Numbered from the stretch's first letter, positions 1 to 11,479 are shown. The stretch is DNA of 64,000 nt from Macquaria australasica (GCA_005408345.1 SEMN01000206.1:377001-441000); one strand, 5' to 3'. Numbers and translations are program-made. The notes: generated from the letters alone by a model not told the origin.

Positions 1-265
1 GTTACTTATAGAATAGATTTGAAAGTGCTGCTGCTGGTATATAAATCACTCAGTAATCTTGGGCCAAAATATATCTCTGATCTCCTTGAAGAATATATAT
101 AAACCCAGCAGGGCCCTTAGATCTTTAGGAAGCAGTCAGCTCGTAGAACCTCGAGTCAGAACCAAACAGGATGAAGCTGCTTTTAGTTGCGATGCTGCAC
201 ACAGATGGAACCAACTTCCTGAAGATCTCAAACTTTAGCCACTTTCAAATCTAAATAAAAAACTC
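1..265 (+). mobile_element. 3' end of a LINE (L2-like reverse-transcriptase ORF), decayed
   Basis: Translation gives LGPKYISDLLEEY followed, after a frame change, by PSRALRSLGSSQLVEPRVR and then a motif ending HRWNQLPEDL. This order (GP.Y.SDLL, PSR.LRS, VPR.R, WN.LP) is the familiar C-terminal tail of the ORF2 protein of L2-type non-LTR retrotransposons in fish. The frame break near position 95 and a stop (TAA at about 101) show it is dead. The window starts inside it, so the rest of the element lies to the left. The clade is inferred from recognition only. Confidence 0.72.
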
Positions 266-1640
266 TGCTGTTCTCCTGTGTCTTTGCTTGACTGGTTTCT
301 CTGATGCACTTTTATTTCCTTTGTTGCGTTGGAAACTTACAACTTATTACTGCACCGTAGCTGTATTTTATTTTATTTAATCTTTAAAAATGACATTCTC
401 AGTTGATTTTATTCTTATTGTTTTGAATGTCATTCTAATACGGTTTTCATGTACAAGGAATATGCCTTGGTGTTGTGGTGCATAATCAAAATATAAAAAG
501 TAGGAGAAAATATAAGTACCACTATGGATTTAGAGCAGCTGATCAGTTGTGTCTTGATGTACATTTTCAATGCTTCTATGCAATTAGAAACACATATTTA
601 CATTTGCCATGGTAACACAAAATAACTCCTTGAAAGTACTCTTCATTACAGATATGACATGTAACTGTGCAAGAGCATGGGGGATTTTCTGTTTAACATT
701 TAATTAAATTTGCCTTTTTATTCAAGGCACACTATAGAACCTGCAGGTGCCTCTTCAGCGTGGATGGCTCATTGTGCAATTTAAATCCCCAAACCTGTTA
801 GCCTTAGTGGCATTTCTCTACTCATTGATCTACACAGGGAGCTGAACCTCTAAACCTGGCAGTGCACCATGGAGCTTGTATGCATAAAACTGAAGCCTTC
901 CTCGTCGTATTGCTGCCACACTCCACCCACTGAGCTGCACAGCACCACTGAACCAAATGCAATATGAGCATGTGGCCAAGTGGCATTACAAAACCAAAAG
1001 TCTTCAAGGGAATACCAAGACGAGTGATGCAAATGTGCTCATACTTGTGACTCTAGATGAGTAACTAGGTTTCATAACTCCCGTGTATCTGACTACCTTC
1101 CCTCAGGTAACAATACACGCTGATGATACCTTTCTTCAGGGGGTATTTCCAGGACATATAGGAAATTCCAGGTTTGGTCTTATGTGATTACTCAGGCCTC
1201 TTGTTTGAACAAGGTGTGTGTAGCTGGTGGAGGACGTGACTTCAGGCTATGGAATTAGGTATAAACACTGACAGGCACTCACAGCACAGCCGTTGTTGAG
1301 CTCTACCTGGTTTACCTGTATCTGCTGCAGCACATGTTCTCAATAAAGGCAGAGTTAAAGGGTTTTGTATATTTATTGCACTTTTAAATCATGTAGGTGT
1401 ATTTGTTTGCTGGGATGTCTCTCTCTCAAACCACACATTGCAAATAAGATGGTGATACAACAGCAGACTCCAGCGCTGAAATCCATGTAAATCTAGCAGG
1501 AAAACAAAAGTTTGTAGTCCACATTCATTTAGGGCTGCTGTCTGTTATTGTTGAAGATATAAACACCTATTTTTCTGTAAAAAGTTTAACATATTCCTAA
1601 CTATTTCGACTTTAATTGAGCCATGGCATCCTGTGAAGTA
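266..1640. other. A+T-rich intergenic DNA, nothing recognised
   Basis: Only short open frames without codon bias or splice context are present (the two overlapping minus-strand frames at 822-1032 are of this kind). No repeat family, RNA gene or clear microsatellite was recognised. Confidence 0.5.
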
Positions 1641-1654
1641 TTCGGGACAAAGTC

Positions 1655-2140
1655 ATTGCTTTGCAAGTCACAAGAAAGTCTCAAGTCTTGGTTATGAAGT
1701 CCAGAGTCTTGTCCCAAGTCCTAAACTTTGTCAGTACAAGTCATTTTGCGCTCTTCACCAAATGAAGTGCCATTAAATTCTTTTAAACAGCATAACAATT
1801 TCTAAATTTACACAAATAGTAAATGCATTTCAAAATTTGCATTCATTACTTCCAAATAAACATCCTAAAATTTGAAAGCAAACTGATTAAGTGATATTTT
1901 CCTGTGATAAATGACAAGGAATTGCAATTTTTCAGCAGAATGTCTTTACATGCTCGTCTGCACTGCCAAAGGCCTTTACCCTCCTGCTCACACAACATGA
2001 TTGTCTGTTATCAGACTGATTCAAGTACATGTATATTCAGTTCATTTACCACATCATTTTAAACATTCAAAGTCAAAAGGCTAAAGTCCAAGTGAAGTCA
2101 CGAGTCCTAGTGTTAAAGTCAAAGTCCTTTTTAATTTTGT
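1655..2140. repeat. Degenerate AAGTC-rich dispersed repeat, block 1
   Basis: The pentamer AAGTC or its near variants recurs irregularly at 1665-1745 and again at 2070-2130, separated by A+T-rich sequence. The same texture returns at 5965-6055 and 6765-6955, so this is a dispersed family rather than one local tandem array. No inverted ends or target duplications were found, so the class is unknown. Confidence 0.5.
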
Positions 2141-2229
2141 CAAATCTAACATCAAATTCATTGGTCTGCTTTGCCTGCTTTGGCAGTGAACTCCCTCCTT
2201 CTGCACATCACTGTTCTTAAAATACAGTA

Positions 2230-4600
2230 ATACAGCTGTGAGCCAAAGATGGTCTCAAGATGATTCTGAGAATGTGACATTCCAATATATATTCAGAGTT
2301 TATAATCGAGTTTCAATTCAGCTGAGTTTCCAGTTCATCTTGCGCTGTGCGTCCAGGCTGGAGCAGCTGTACAGCTGTAAGTACTGCGTGTATATAATCA
2401 CCACAGTTAGTTTAATCGCTCAACAATATTATTGAATTTAAGTTATTCATTTTAATATTTAGCTGAGTTTTGTCTTGCCTTGATAGAATAATGCTGTTAA
2501 ACTTCACGTAAGAACTGTATGTGTTTCATTGGAGAGCTTTAGTGCACAAAAATGGCCTGAGTACTGTCGTAGAAACATGCACTGAGATTGTAATTTTGTC
2601 AGGAAAACCTTAAAATCAAAACATTTAATATTGAAAACTGGCAAAAGACAACGTGAACACAAAAACACTGATGTCCACATCTGCCTGTAGAGCTGCGTTT
2701 TGTTTACATCCTCACTGCTTTAAGCTCTTATTTGGCTCTCAGGAAGTGTAAGAACCAAATTAGTCAAACCACAGCTTCGACTAAAACATGGATTATACGA
2801 AGAAACTAAATCCATTTTCTTTTGTTTTGCCTCGGTGTGAAAACTGCGCTGTCACACAACTCCATATCAGCGAGGCAATTACCACTAACACACCTCATCA
2901 AATCTGAATAGTCCAGAGAACAGCGACACACGAGTATAATTATCTGGCAAATCAAAGTCTAATTAGATTTTAATTAGAATGTTAATTCTTTTGCACGCCA
3001 TTTGGTTTCAGTATATGCTACTTAACTTGGTGTATCCTGAGCGGGGCTCCATAAAACAAAGAGAACAACAAGCATGTATTTCCCATTATTTGGCAAATGT
3101 ACGTGTTTATGAGAATCCAGTGGCTTGAGAAAATAGTTGTAGTGCGTCAATTTGTCACAGGGCTTTTAAGCTGGAGGAGAAATCAAAAGTGACAGTTAAA
3201 ACAACAACACTAATTTATGGAAGCAGTGAGGTGTTGAAGCTAATCAAGAGATGAATCCATGACAAAATGCAAAAGTGCAAGAACAAACAAATATTTCTAA
3301 TAGTTAAGAAAGCAACCCAGCAACATTTCTGCCAGCAAACTGCCCTCAAACGTCATGGATCATAAGGATTTTTTTAAGAGATCCACAGAACGCCAGTAAA
3401 ACTTTAGAATGATGAATTTCTCATGCAGATATCTTAAGAGAAATTGGCTTCATCCTGCACAATAATAAAACACGGAAAGAACGATTAATTTAAATTGTAT
3501 TTATGAGATAAAACAAAAAGGTTGATAGACTTTTCACCTCGAAACGAGCAAATCTAAAGATGTACTCTACATGCCGAAAAACAGATATTACAAATGACCA
3601 TAAATCATCTCATCAAGACCAAAAATAATTCAGATGATCTCTGCAACACCATCCACTACAGCTTAGTCTCATTGTGCATTGTGATGGCTAGCCTGTTAGC
3701 TAACAAAACTGAACATGTTTCAATCAAGTTTCCACCTACAGACTTGTTTTATTATTTTTTTCCTTCTCTCCTCGTCCTCCATCTCTTCTCTTTCTCAATT
3801 TGTTTTTTTCCTCCACTCTAACTCACAGAGGGCAAAAACTGCTGAGACCCGACTCTTTCAAGCACATTTCAAGTAGTTCTAGCCATATACTCAATCCAAT
3901 ACGGTAGGTGCTTTCTTTATTGTAACAAGTGTACAGTAAATATTTCTTTACTGTTACTGATTGTGCAGCTTCGCCCTCTGAAGGTCCTTGAATTTCAGAA
4001 CTGCTGCATGTTTATGAGGACAAAAAAACTCGTTATCGATAATTGGAGAGGCGTCAGAAAATCAAGGCACCTCAAGAAAACCTACCAAAGAAAAATTAGT
4101 CACAATAACAAAGATCCATCGAGCCCTAATAGCATCTATAACTCATAATTACCTTAATAACTGTTATTTTAGCTTGTTTTTCCTCCTTTGAGAAAGCATT
4201 GTTTGTCACTAATGGCATCTTAAGTTGAAATTGAGTGCCTTGCCCACAAGTAAACAGCATCTATCAATCATGACTTGAGGCCAAGTGTTAAAACACACAA
4301 AAGCCAAAAGTGTGTGTGTGTGTGTCTGTGTAATGAGTGTAGTGTGTGTGGGAGATAGACAGCTCCTACACCTGCCTGATAAGGGTAAATGGTAATTATG
4401 CACGCAGTGACCATCTTTTGCGGTTTTTCACAAGTCATTCTTCATTTCATCGCAACATGCAAACTCATCAGCTGCTGCGCATCAGCCTCATCAGCTGCTG
4501 GTGTTACGGAAGACACGACGCCATGTTGGAAGATCCGAACTGATGTGTTGTGATGTGTTCATATTGTGCTATACACAGGATTAGATCTGTTATTCTTTCA
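2230..4600. other. Intergenic stretch with no gene
   Basis: A+T-rich unique-looking DNA with a short TG run near 4309-4326. The open frames at 2238, 3594 and 3963 are short and lack any recognisable domain. Nothing else is supported. Confidence 0.45.
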
Positions 4601-4619
4601 GCATGGTGGCTTGTCCTGT

Positions 4620-5324
4620 GCAATAGAGACAGAGCGCAGCGCGTCATACTCTGAAAACCACGCCCACCTCAGGAAAAAACTATCTGCGCCACAATATGCA
4701 ACCAAGGGCTGAAACGCTAACAAAATGCCTGCAGCAGCTAAAAACATTAGATTTCAGCATGTCAGAGGGTTATTTTAGCACCTTCTGTCCACCAGAGAGG
4801 ACAAACTCAATATTGTTGGTCTGTCTCAGTGTCCCTTCTCAAGCTAAGCTACTGTAGTTAGCTAAGACACCTGCAAACATAATACTGCAGAGCTTTCTGA
4901 TTCAGCCACATTCAACTACACAAGCTGCATACTGTCAAAATGTTTAGCAGTATAGTTAGCCTAAAACTGACATTTGGATATTTGACTGAGCAGTGACTAA
5001 ATGCTGCTGCACACGTCGACACACTGAGTGTCAGGATCCCACAGAGTTCCCGTTCTTCCTGCTGAAGCCTCACGCCTGGACCCACTTTTGTCTTAAAAGC
5101 TCAGTTTTTGGGTTCGGCAGCTTATAAAAACTGTAGTTCTGGGTTCTTGACCCTGTTGGTAGTGCACCCCACCACACAGCAGCTTTTAGGCAGGTTTCTG
5201 TTGTTTGCTAGCAGATCGAAGTGACAAGGAGGCTCCTTCACGCAATACAAAGTCAACGGAGAACGATGAATTGTTTTCCCCTCCGCTGTGGGCGGGACTT
5301 GACTGTGCGCTCTGTCTCTATTGC
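4620..5324. mobile_element. MITE with perfect 19-bp terminal inverted repeats
   Basis: GCAATAGAGACAGAGCGCA at 4620-4638 is exactly the reverse complement of TGCGCTCTGTCTCTATTGC at 5306-5324. Inside each end a weaker match follows (CACGCCCAC near 4663 against GGGCGGG near 5290). The 705-bp element has no transposase frame, so it is non-autonomous. The flanks (CCTGTG / TTGTGG) do not give a clean target-site duplication, so the superfamily is unassigned. Confidence 0.8.
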
Positions 5325-5418
5325 TTGTGGCAGTGATGTAGTGTCAAATAATCAGGCAGCAAAATGAATCCTAACACCATTATGAAGTACACGTAACCCA
5401 TTATGAACAAAGATCTGT

Positions 5419-5815
5419 TTTATTTTCAAAAAAGCATTCAAGTTGCACAAGGTGACTTTGCAGGTTTGCCATGCCAAATGGTAGCAAGAGACATCCTTTA
5501 ACAAGACATCAGAAAAACAAGGTCAGAGGCTATATGACTGTGCCTCCTGTAGTGGAAATCTGTAGTATTTTGCAGCCAGATTCCCTTTCAAGAGGTTAAA
5601 AAAAAACATTCGGCACACTTTGGGTATCCAAGTGGCCAAATGGAGAGTCCGCCTGGTCCTATCCTTACGAAAACCTTTGTAGAATCTATTTGCTTTGTGG
5701 TATTTCCATCTACTTTGGCACAATTGTAGTCAAGAAGTTGCTGAATGAATTCAGTGGCATCTTTGTGCATGAGATCATTGCTATCATGGTGTTATCTACT
5801 GTCTAATCTAGAATA
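5419..5815 (-). pseudogene. Possible processed pseudogene or transposon 3' end, unidentified
   Basis: On the minus strand an open frame runs from about 5770 (MHKDATEFIQQLLDYN...) and continues, after a frame change, into a second frame ending ...YRFPLQEAQSYSL with a stop near 5523. About 100 bases further on is an AATAAA signal (plus-strand 5419-5424). Coding-like text, a frameshift and a poly(A) signal in this order resemble a dead retrocopy or the 3' part of a retroelement. I do not recognise the protein family, and no poly(A) tract follows the signal. It may be chance. Confidence 0.25.
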
Positions 5816-5959
5816 CATTTTTGGTGAGGATAAAAATGTTAATTTTTCCTTTGGTTTATAAAAATTTACTCAGGCATAGTAACAGTCACAGTTTTACTAT
5901 ATACTGGGAATACATTCTCTGAGGTCTTACCTATCTATAGAGACCAAGCTATACTATCT

Positions 5960-6060
5960 TAAATCTGTTTTAAAGTCCTTTAGGCAAGTCCAAGTCAAGT
6001 CACAAGTCTTAATTAGCAGTTTGCAAGCCAAGCTACAAGAGTTTAAAGTCTTTGAATGCT
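5960..6060. repeat. AAGTC-rich dispersed repeat, block 2
   Basis: AAGTCC, AAGTCAAGTC and ACAAGTC recur within about 60 bases, matching the texture of the block at 1655-2140. Confidence 0.45.
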
Positions 6061-6759
6061 GACCAATAAAGAACCGGTTTGGATTCTGTCAAGTCTGTTT
6101 TAATACAATACTCGCAGGCTATGTATGTATGTTGAAAGAGCTAATGGGCGCAGTAATCACTCCTCCTGTTTATACTGGCCGTGTAGTGATCCCTTCATAA
6201 TGTGTTTGTACTGTAAGTGATGGGGGACAAAATCCACAGTCCTGGTTTTATGCAAAAACACTTTCTAAAGTTTAGCTGCAGCTAGTCTGAGTTAGACAGA
6301 TGAATCTTTCAAAGTTAGTCCATTTAGTTCAAAATGTTCCTCTCTGTGTTTCCTTGCTGTGCGGTGGCAGAGGAATACTTCCTGGTAGTCGCATGTAGGT
6401 TTGTTGCTGGGACAACACCTAAACCCATCCACAGCACCAGGTTGAAGTAACATCTCGATTTGGTTAACTAAAACTGAAGCCTCATTTTAGCTTTGACTGA
6501 ACTTTGGAATGTATTTTTGCATGGAACAAGGACTGTAGATTTTGTCCCCCCTCTTTTAGGAAGTTGCACTATGAAGGGATCGCTATGTGGCCAGTTTTTT
6601 TCAGGAGGAATTATTACAGCCATCAATAACTCTCGGCTCACGGCAGTGACTATTGTATAAGATAGACTTAAAAAAATCAGAATCTATTCTTTAAAAAGTC
6701 ACAGAATTTGAAAAATATCCTTTCCAAATTGTGTTTATAGTACATTTTACATAGATGAG

Positions 6760-6960
6760 AACAAGTCCTTTCAATACATAGACCTAATAATGAAATTACC
6801 AATGCCATTCAAGACCTACTTGTTGTTGTCTTACTTATCTTAAATTGTGCCATAACTTTCCCAGGTCAAAACTTCAGACTTAAATGTTTTTGCAGTCACG
6901 AATCCAGTCCTAATGTTTGTTACTCAAGTGTGACTTAAGTCTTAAGTCTACAGCTTGATA
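6760..6960. repeat. AAGTC-rich dispersed repeat, block 3
   Basis: A third copy of the AAGTC texture (ACAAGTCC, GACTTAAGTC, TTAAGTCT). All three blocks lie within 5.3 kb and could be pieces of one older element broken by later events. Confidence 0.4.
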
Positions 6961-7129
6961 TGTCAATGTTGCACCCCCACTTTGTGACATAGAATAGACA
7001 AGTGTTATAAAAAGACAACAAGTATAAGACAAGTATAAAAACGTGAAGAAAGATGAAGCCCTAATAAAGAAAAATGACTTGCCAAATGCAGCTTTGATCA
7101 CGATTATTCCCCTCAGAAGACCCAGCCAT

Positions 7130-7740
7130 CACACAGTTACCAACAGTTTGAGAACCCTCCACCACATCCCTGCACGGAGGGCCTCTATGCTCCTCGGAGG
7201 CAGACGTTAGCATTTAGAGAAGGACAGGCAGCAAGGCATCGTCCAGATAATGAAATGAATCCACGTTTGATCCTCTCATCGTCTCCCGGTAATTGTTCTT
7301 GATTCCCCCTTTGTGTTTCACGCTTGGCTCCCCCACTCATATCAGGGCCGTGTATGAAGACGTGCTCGTTCCCCCTATCAGTGACAGCAGAGTTCAGTGA
7401 TTAACAAATTAAGGATCTTCTTTGCCTTAATCTGTCTCGAGGCTTTTTTCAGTTGGCTCCTGCAGAAACATGTTTGGCAGTGACAGCACCTCTGCTCCCA
7501 TGTTTAATTGGATTAGAGGGAAATCGGGATAAATACACTCTCAGACGGGACGTCGGGGAGGGCTGGATGAGGAAAAAACAGGTGATGAAGCCGTTTCAGA
7601 ATTACCCTTTCAACTTCTTTCACTTCGCTGTTGAGACGTCAAGGATTTCTTTGGCGTGGAGTATCATGGGAGGAAGTGAAAGCCGGTGTGACGGCGTATG
7701 GATTAATTTCTGGAAACATTAGGCTGAACCGATTAATGTC
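7130..7740. promoter_or_regulatory. Candidate conserved non-coding element
   Basis: This stretch is free of recognisable repeats and of more balanced base composition than its surroundings. It is dense in homeodomain-type cores (TTAATTGGATTAG near 7505, CAAATTAAGG near 7405, GATTAATTT near 7700). An 89-residue frame at 7453-7722 has no known domain. The enhancer reading is inferred from composition alone; it needs cross-species alignment. Confidence 0.3.
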
Positions 7741-8276
7741 AACGTAGGAACATTATGTGGTTTCCTGATGTTCAGCAGTGGGGATGGGGCAGTGCAAGGC
7801 TCTACTAATTTCTCTAGTTTAATTAGTCCAAGACTGAGCATGATGGGATATTTCGCGCTGCTGTTTAATATCTTTTAAATGTGATGCTATGTGATGAGAG
7901 GTCTATGTTTTTTGCCACACTAGCGGTCAGCCAGTCAGTCTATCACTTTAGTCAACATTCAAATATCGCAGCAACTTTTTAATCAATTGCCATGAAATTT
8001 CGTACGGACATTGGTGGCCCCCAAACAATGAATCCTACTGCCTTTGGTGATGCCTTGACTTTTCACCAATGCCTTTGTGAGGTGTACATTGGTGTTTTTA
8101 AGTTAAATGTCTAGACAAGTTTTGGATGGATTTAAACAAAATTTGGTAAAGATGTTCCTGATCCCCACTGGATGAACTGGAAAACATTTTATGATATCTG
8201 ACTTCTAGATCTAGTGCGATCATTAGGTCAAAATACCAATTCGTCCATTACTTTTGTTTACCTATAAAAATGAGCT

Positions 8277-8340
8277 TAATTTCAACAATGTCCCTCAGGA
8301 TAAATGAAGTTCTATCTTATCTTATTTTATCTTATCTTAA
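8277..8340 (+). mobile_element. LINE/SINE 3' tail with (TCTTA)n end, nested in copy A
   Basis: TTTCAACAATGTCCCTCAGG followed by ATAAATGAAGTTC and then a TCTTATCTTATTTTATCTTA tail resembles the 3' end of fish non-LTR retrotransposons, which close with a short tandem repeat. It sits where the host repeat should run from TATAAAAATGAGC straight to ACACTCCCATAAGCC, so it is a small insertion. Confidence 0.5.
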
Positions 8341-8463
8341 ACTATTGACACTCCCATAAGCCTCAGCTATACTTAGTGTTTAGTGCTAATAACAAACGTT
8401 AGCATGCTAACACGCTAAACTAAGACAGTGATCATGGTAAACATTAAACCTGCTAAGCATGTT

Positions 8464-8836
8464 AATTCAATTCAATTTAGTTTTATTTATATAGCGCCAT
8501 ATCATAACAAAGTTATCTCAGGGCACTTTTTCGAATAGAGCAAGTCTAGACCGACTCTTTATATTTACAGAGACCCAACAGTTCCCACCATGAGCAAGCA
8601 CTATGCGACAGTGGCAAGAAAAAACTCCCTTTTAACAGGTAGAAACCTCGAGCAGAACCAGGCTCAAGGTGGGCGGTCATCTGCCTCGACCGGTTGGGTT
8701 GAAGGGGGAAGGGGGGAGCGGGAGAGAGAGAGCAGGAGGAAAGAGAACATACAGCAGCTCAATACAGCATAGATATGGTAATGGCATTGATGTTAACACC
8801 AACGGAAACAACACTAAGAGCAACATTATAGCTTTG
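8464..8836 (+). mobile_element. Nested teleost non-autonomous element (ATTTATATAGCGCC family)
   Basis: The left part carries AATTCAATTCAATTTAG and TTTTATTTATATAGCGCC, then CCACCATGAGCAAGCAC, AAAAACTCCCTTTTAACAGG, GCAGAACCAGGCTCAAGG and GGGCGGTCATCTGCCTCGAC. This ordered set of phrases recurs throughout teleost genomes as one dispersed family. A 60-residue frame at 8590-8772 (MSKHYATVARKNSLLTGRN...) is part of the repeat, not a gene. Host repeat text resumes near 8838 (AATTGTGAGTATGTTAGC). The exact right end is uncertain. Confidence 0.65.
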
Positions 8837-8944
8837 TAATTGTGAGTATGTTAGCATGCTGACGTTAGCATTTAGCTGAAAGCACTGTAAAGTCATAAAG
8901 AGCTGCTAACATGGCTGCAGAGTCTTAGTCTTGTTTCCATACAT

Positions 8945-10630
8945 TTATTTTGTTCCACGTGAAAAACCTGTGAAGCAACATTTACATCATTATCAGACTC
9001 TAAAGGTTTTCATTCACATCTTCAATGAAAAACAACTGTAATGGTGGCTGGACTTTAACTTTACCGTTTTTAAAAGAAGACATCGTTCACAAAACTAGGA
9101 TGTAACTATTAAATTAACTCATCATTCCAAAGCTATGAACTACTTTTTGAGAACTTTACTGTTCGTTTTAATGCCAAATTCCTTGTAATTATGTCATCTT
9201 AAATGCTCCCATTTAACAGCCAAATAAAATGCAACAATAATCGTGTAACAAAAGAAAAGACAAACTAGTCTCTTGTGGCAACTCTCGCACTCTGACTACA
9301 CAACCAATTTCATTTTAATGTCTGCGTTAAATAAATAAGTAAAATAAATACATGCAAATAAAATATGAATGGATGGTTTTATATTCATGCCAACAAACAT
9401 TTCGTTCATCTCGTCCAACACGCTGTTTGTAATGAAGTCTGTGGCTTTTATTTCCACGTTTTTCATGCTGTGACAGACGAAATCAAGGTTTTATTAAAGA
9501 CAATATGGAGCGACAGACAAATCCCTCTTGTGTCTCTCTTCCTGTTTGGGTTAAAAAAAGATGAAAAGAAGGAAAGGAATCCAGGTTTAAGTGCAGTTCA
9601 TTGTTTGCTTTGTGCTCTCCCTGCCTGGGTTCATATGAATGTTACCAATATTCACGTAATCTCACTTACATTTGTATTCATATATACATAAACAGATTCT
9701 GTGCTGAAGAACTTCTTGGGGGATATGAATATTTTTCATGATTTTGGAAGGAAAAAGTAATGAGTGATTTCAAAATATTTATTCAAGATTGATTGTTGTG
9801 GCAGCAGCGAAAGCATTTATATACTTGACATGAGTTGTTTCCTGAGTGGAGTCATAAAAACACAAGAGTTGGGCAGTAGATTTCCAGTGTTTCCAAAGTC
9901 CATGACTGAGATCTCTGAGGAATTCATGGTCAGGGCCAGACCAAACATTTCAGACAGATGTCATAGTCACACAATACAAATGATACTCCTGGTTCCTGTC
10001 ACAGTGTTGGATGGTTTACTGACTATACTTTGGCTCAGGGGGAATAAGTAATCAGGTTTTCCAGCTATTTGAATTTACAAACAGCCCAAAGTTTGGTGTT
10101 GCAGTATGTGAATTTGGTCCTACTGTATGGAAAAGTGAGGAGATATTCTCTAAAGCGCCCAACAGCTAGGGGATTGTTTTAGTTTAATGCAGGATATATG
10201 CAGAATGAATCTGTTAGGCAAAGGCAAAATGACATCTGCCAAAATGTAAATGATTTCCTGTTAAAACAGTATATTGGGGTAAAAGAAATTCTGTGTATTT
10301 TCTTTCATAAAATATTTTCTTATATTTTTAAAATTTTAAAAGAAAAATATTTCATAACAATTTTGGCAATATATGATTAAGTTGTTGCAACTATCTTTCA
10401 CATGAGTTACACCCATATGCAACTAAATGCAAAGCAATTTACATCCACTGGCAAAACTTAGTTCCAATGCACTCACACTCAGATACTGTAGTGCAACCAA
10501 AAGTAAAATTGTGGAGGTTGTGATTGGATGGGAGGAAGAAGTCTTTGAACACAGCTCATGTGTTTAATATAGACCAAGTTATTTTAATCACCTAAACTCC
10601 AAAACTCACCTCCAAAAATCAATGAGCACA
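8945..10630. other. A+T-rich intergenic DNA, no gene recognised
   Basis: Open frames at 9365-9691 (108 codons) and 9764-10051 (95 codons) show no domain, no splice context and no repeat signature I recognise. Treated as chance frames. Confidence 0.45.
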
Positions 10631-10640
10631 TTTACATTTG

Positions 10641-11377
10641 CACTAGTATCCTGGATTTGACCTGGTTCTGTTTTGCGCATGTAAACACTTTATCATGGTT
10701 TCAGAAACCTGAATTTGCTACCTGGAGCACTCCAATAAAAACCAGGATATGTCACAGTGAGCCATCTAGGCAGCAGGAAAAAGGACCCAAATGCAGACAA
10801 TGGCAAGCTGAGTGCAGCAAGATGATTTAATGAATTAAAAGTAACAAAAACTCCAGAAAACACACGCAGGGAAAACACAGAGAAACGCAGGAGCACAAGA
10901 AACTGGCAAACCAAACAACGACCCAACAAAGAACAAAGGGAGAGGACTGGTATATATAGGGGAGGACAAAACGAGGGAAACAGAAACAGGTGAGTAACGA
11001 GACACAGGTGAGGGAATGAAACACAAGGACAGGAAGTAAATAATACACAAAAGACAAGAGCTGGGAACTTCAAAATAAAACAGGAAACACAAGAGCAACA
11101 ACACAGTCCACACAAGAGTCCTTTGTGGACCATGACAGGATACTGCGGCATGTAAATACCTTATCCTGATTTCTGGACAGTCTTTGTCGGTGCAGAACAT
11201 GGTGGCTGAGATGGTGAGAAATCAAGACACGCCGGCAGGCAGACGATCAGAAACCTGGACACTGTTGTGATCATGTATACAGGGATATGAATGACCAGGT
11301 TTTTCATGTTCCATGTAAACGCCATATTCCAAATAGGGTAAAAGAACAGGATAAGACTCAAAACAAGGATACTAGCG
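10641..11377. mobile_element. Inverted-repeat MITE, split by a solo LTR
   Basis: The left end reads CACTAGTATCCTGGATTTG (10641 on) and the right end AACAAGGATACTAGCGCG (to about 11377). The reverse complement of the right end, CGCGCTAGTATCCTTG, matches the left end. Inner phrases such as GCGCATGTAAACACTTTATC on the left and CCATGTAAACGCCATATTCC on the right mirror each other. Without the 388-bp insertion at 10750-11137 and its duplicated 5 bases, the host is about 344 bp. No transposase is encoded. Confidence 0.6.
10750..11137 (-). mobile_element. Solo LTR of an LTR retrotransposon
   Basis: The element begins TGTCA and ends TGACA, a 5-base inverted terminus with the TG...CA ends of LTRs, and is flanked on both sides by the 5-base duplication GGATA (10745-10749 and 11138-11142). 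Read on the minus strand it has a TATA box (CCTATATATACC, plus-strand about 10953-10964) followed by CATTAAA (plus-strand TTTAATG near 10826), the order expected in an LTR. No internal region or partner LTR is adjacent, so it is a solo LTR left by recombination. The minus-strand frames of 76-152 codons here are by-products. The superfamily (Ty3/gypsy or other) is not determined. Confidence 0.78.
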
Positions 11378-11479
11378 CGCATGGAAACATACTCTATGTT
11401 TTGAGTGTCGAAAGGATCTGAAACATTTGTGGCGTACTCCTTCGTGGAGGTCGGCAGCTGTAGCCATCTTGGACACACA

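Larger units (their letters stand above)
7910..8940 (+). repeat. Teleost dispersed repeat (GTTAGCATGCTAAC family), copy A, interrupted
   Basis: The run from CAATTGCCATGAAATTTCG (about 7985) through CCTCAGCTATACTTAGTGTT (about 8360) to AGCATGCTAACACGCTAAAC (about 8401) and GACGTTAGCATTTAGCT (about 8862) is a repeat family very common in percomorph fish. The copy is broken twice: by a short LINE/SINE-like tail at about 8277-8340 and by a longer element at about 8464-8836. The text matches copy B at 17925-18760, which gives an internal check on the family. Confidence 0.7.

Noticed and set aside
8590..8772. 60-residue open frame MSKHYATVARKNSLLTG...
   Set aside because: It lies wholly inside a dispersed non-autonomous element repeated in fish genomes, so it is not a gene.
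10693..11200. Overlapping minus-strand frames of 76, 121 and 152 codons
   Set aside because: They cover the solo LTR and its MITE host; the Cys/Ser/Leu-rich products come from a T/C-rich strand and have no domain.
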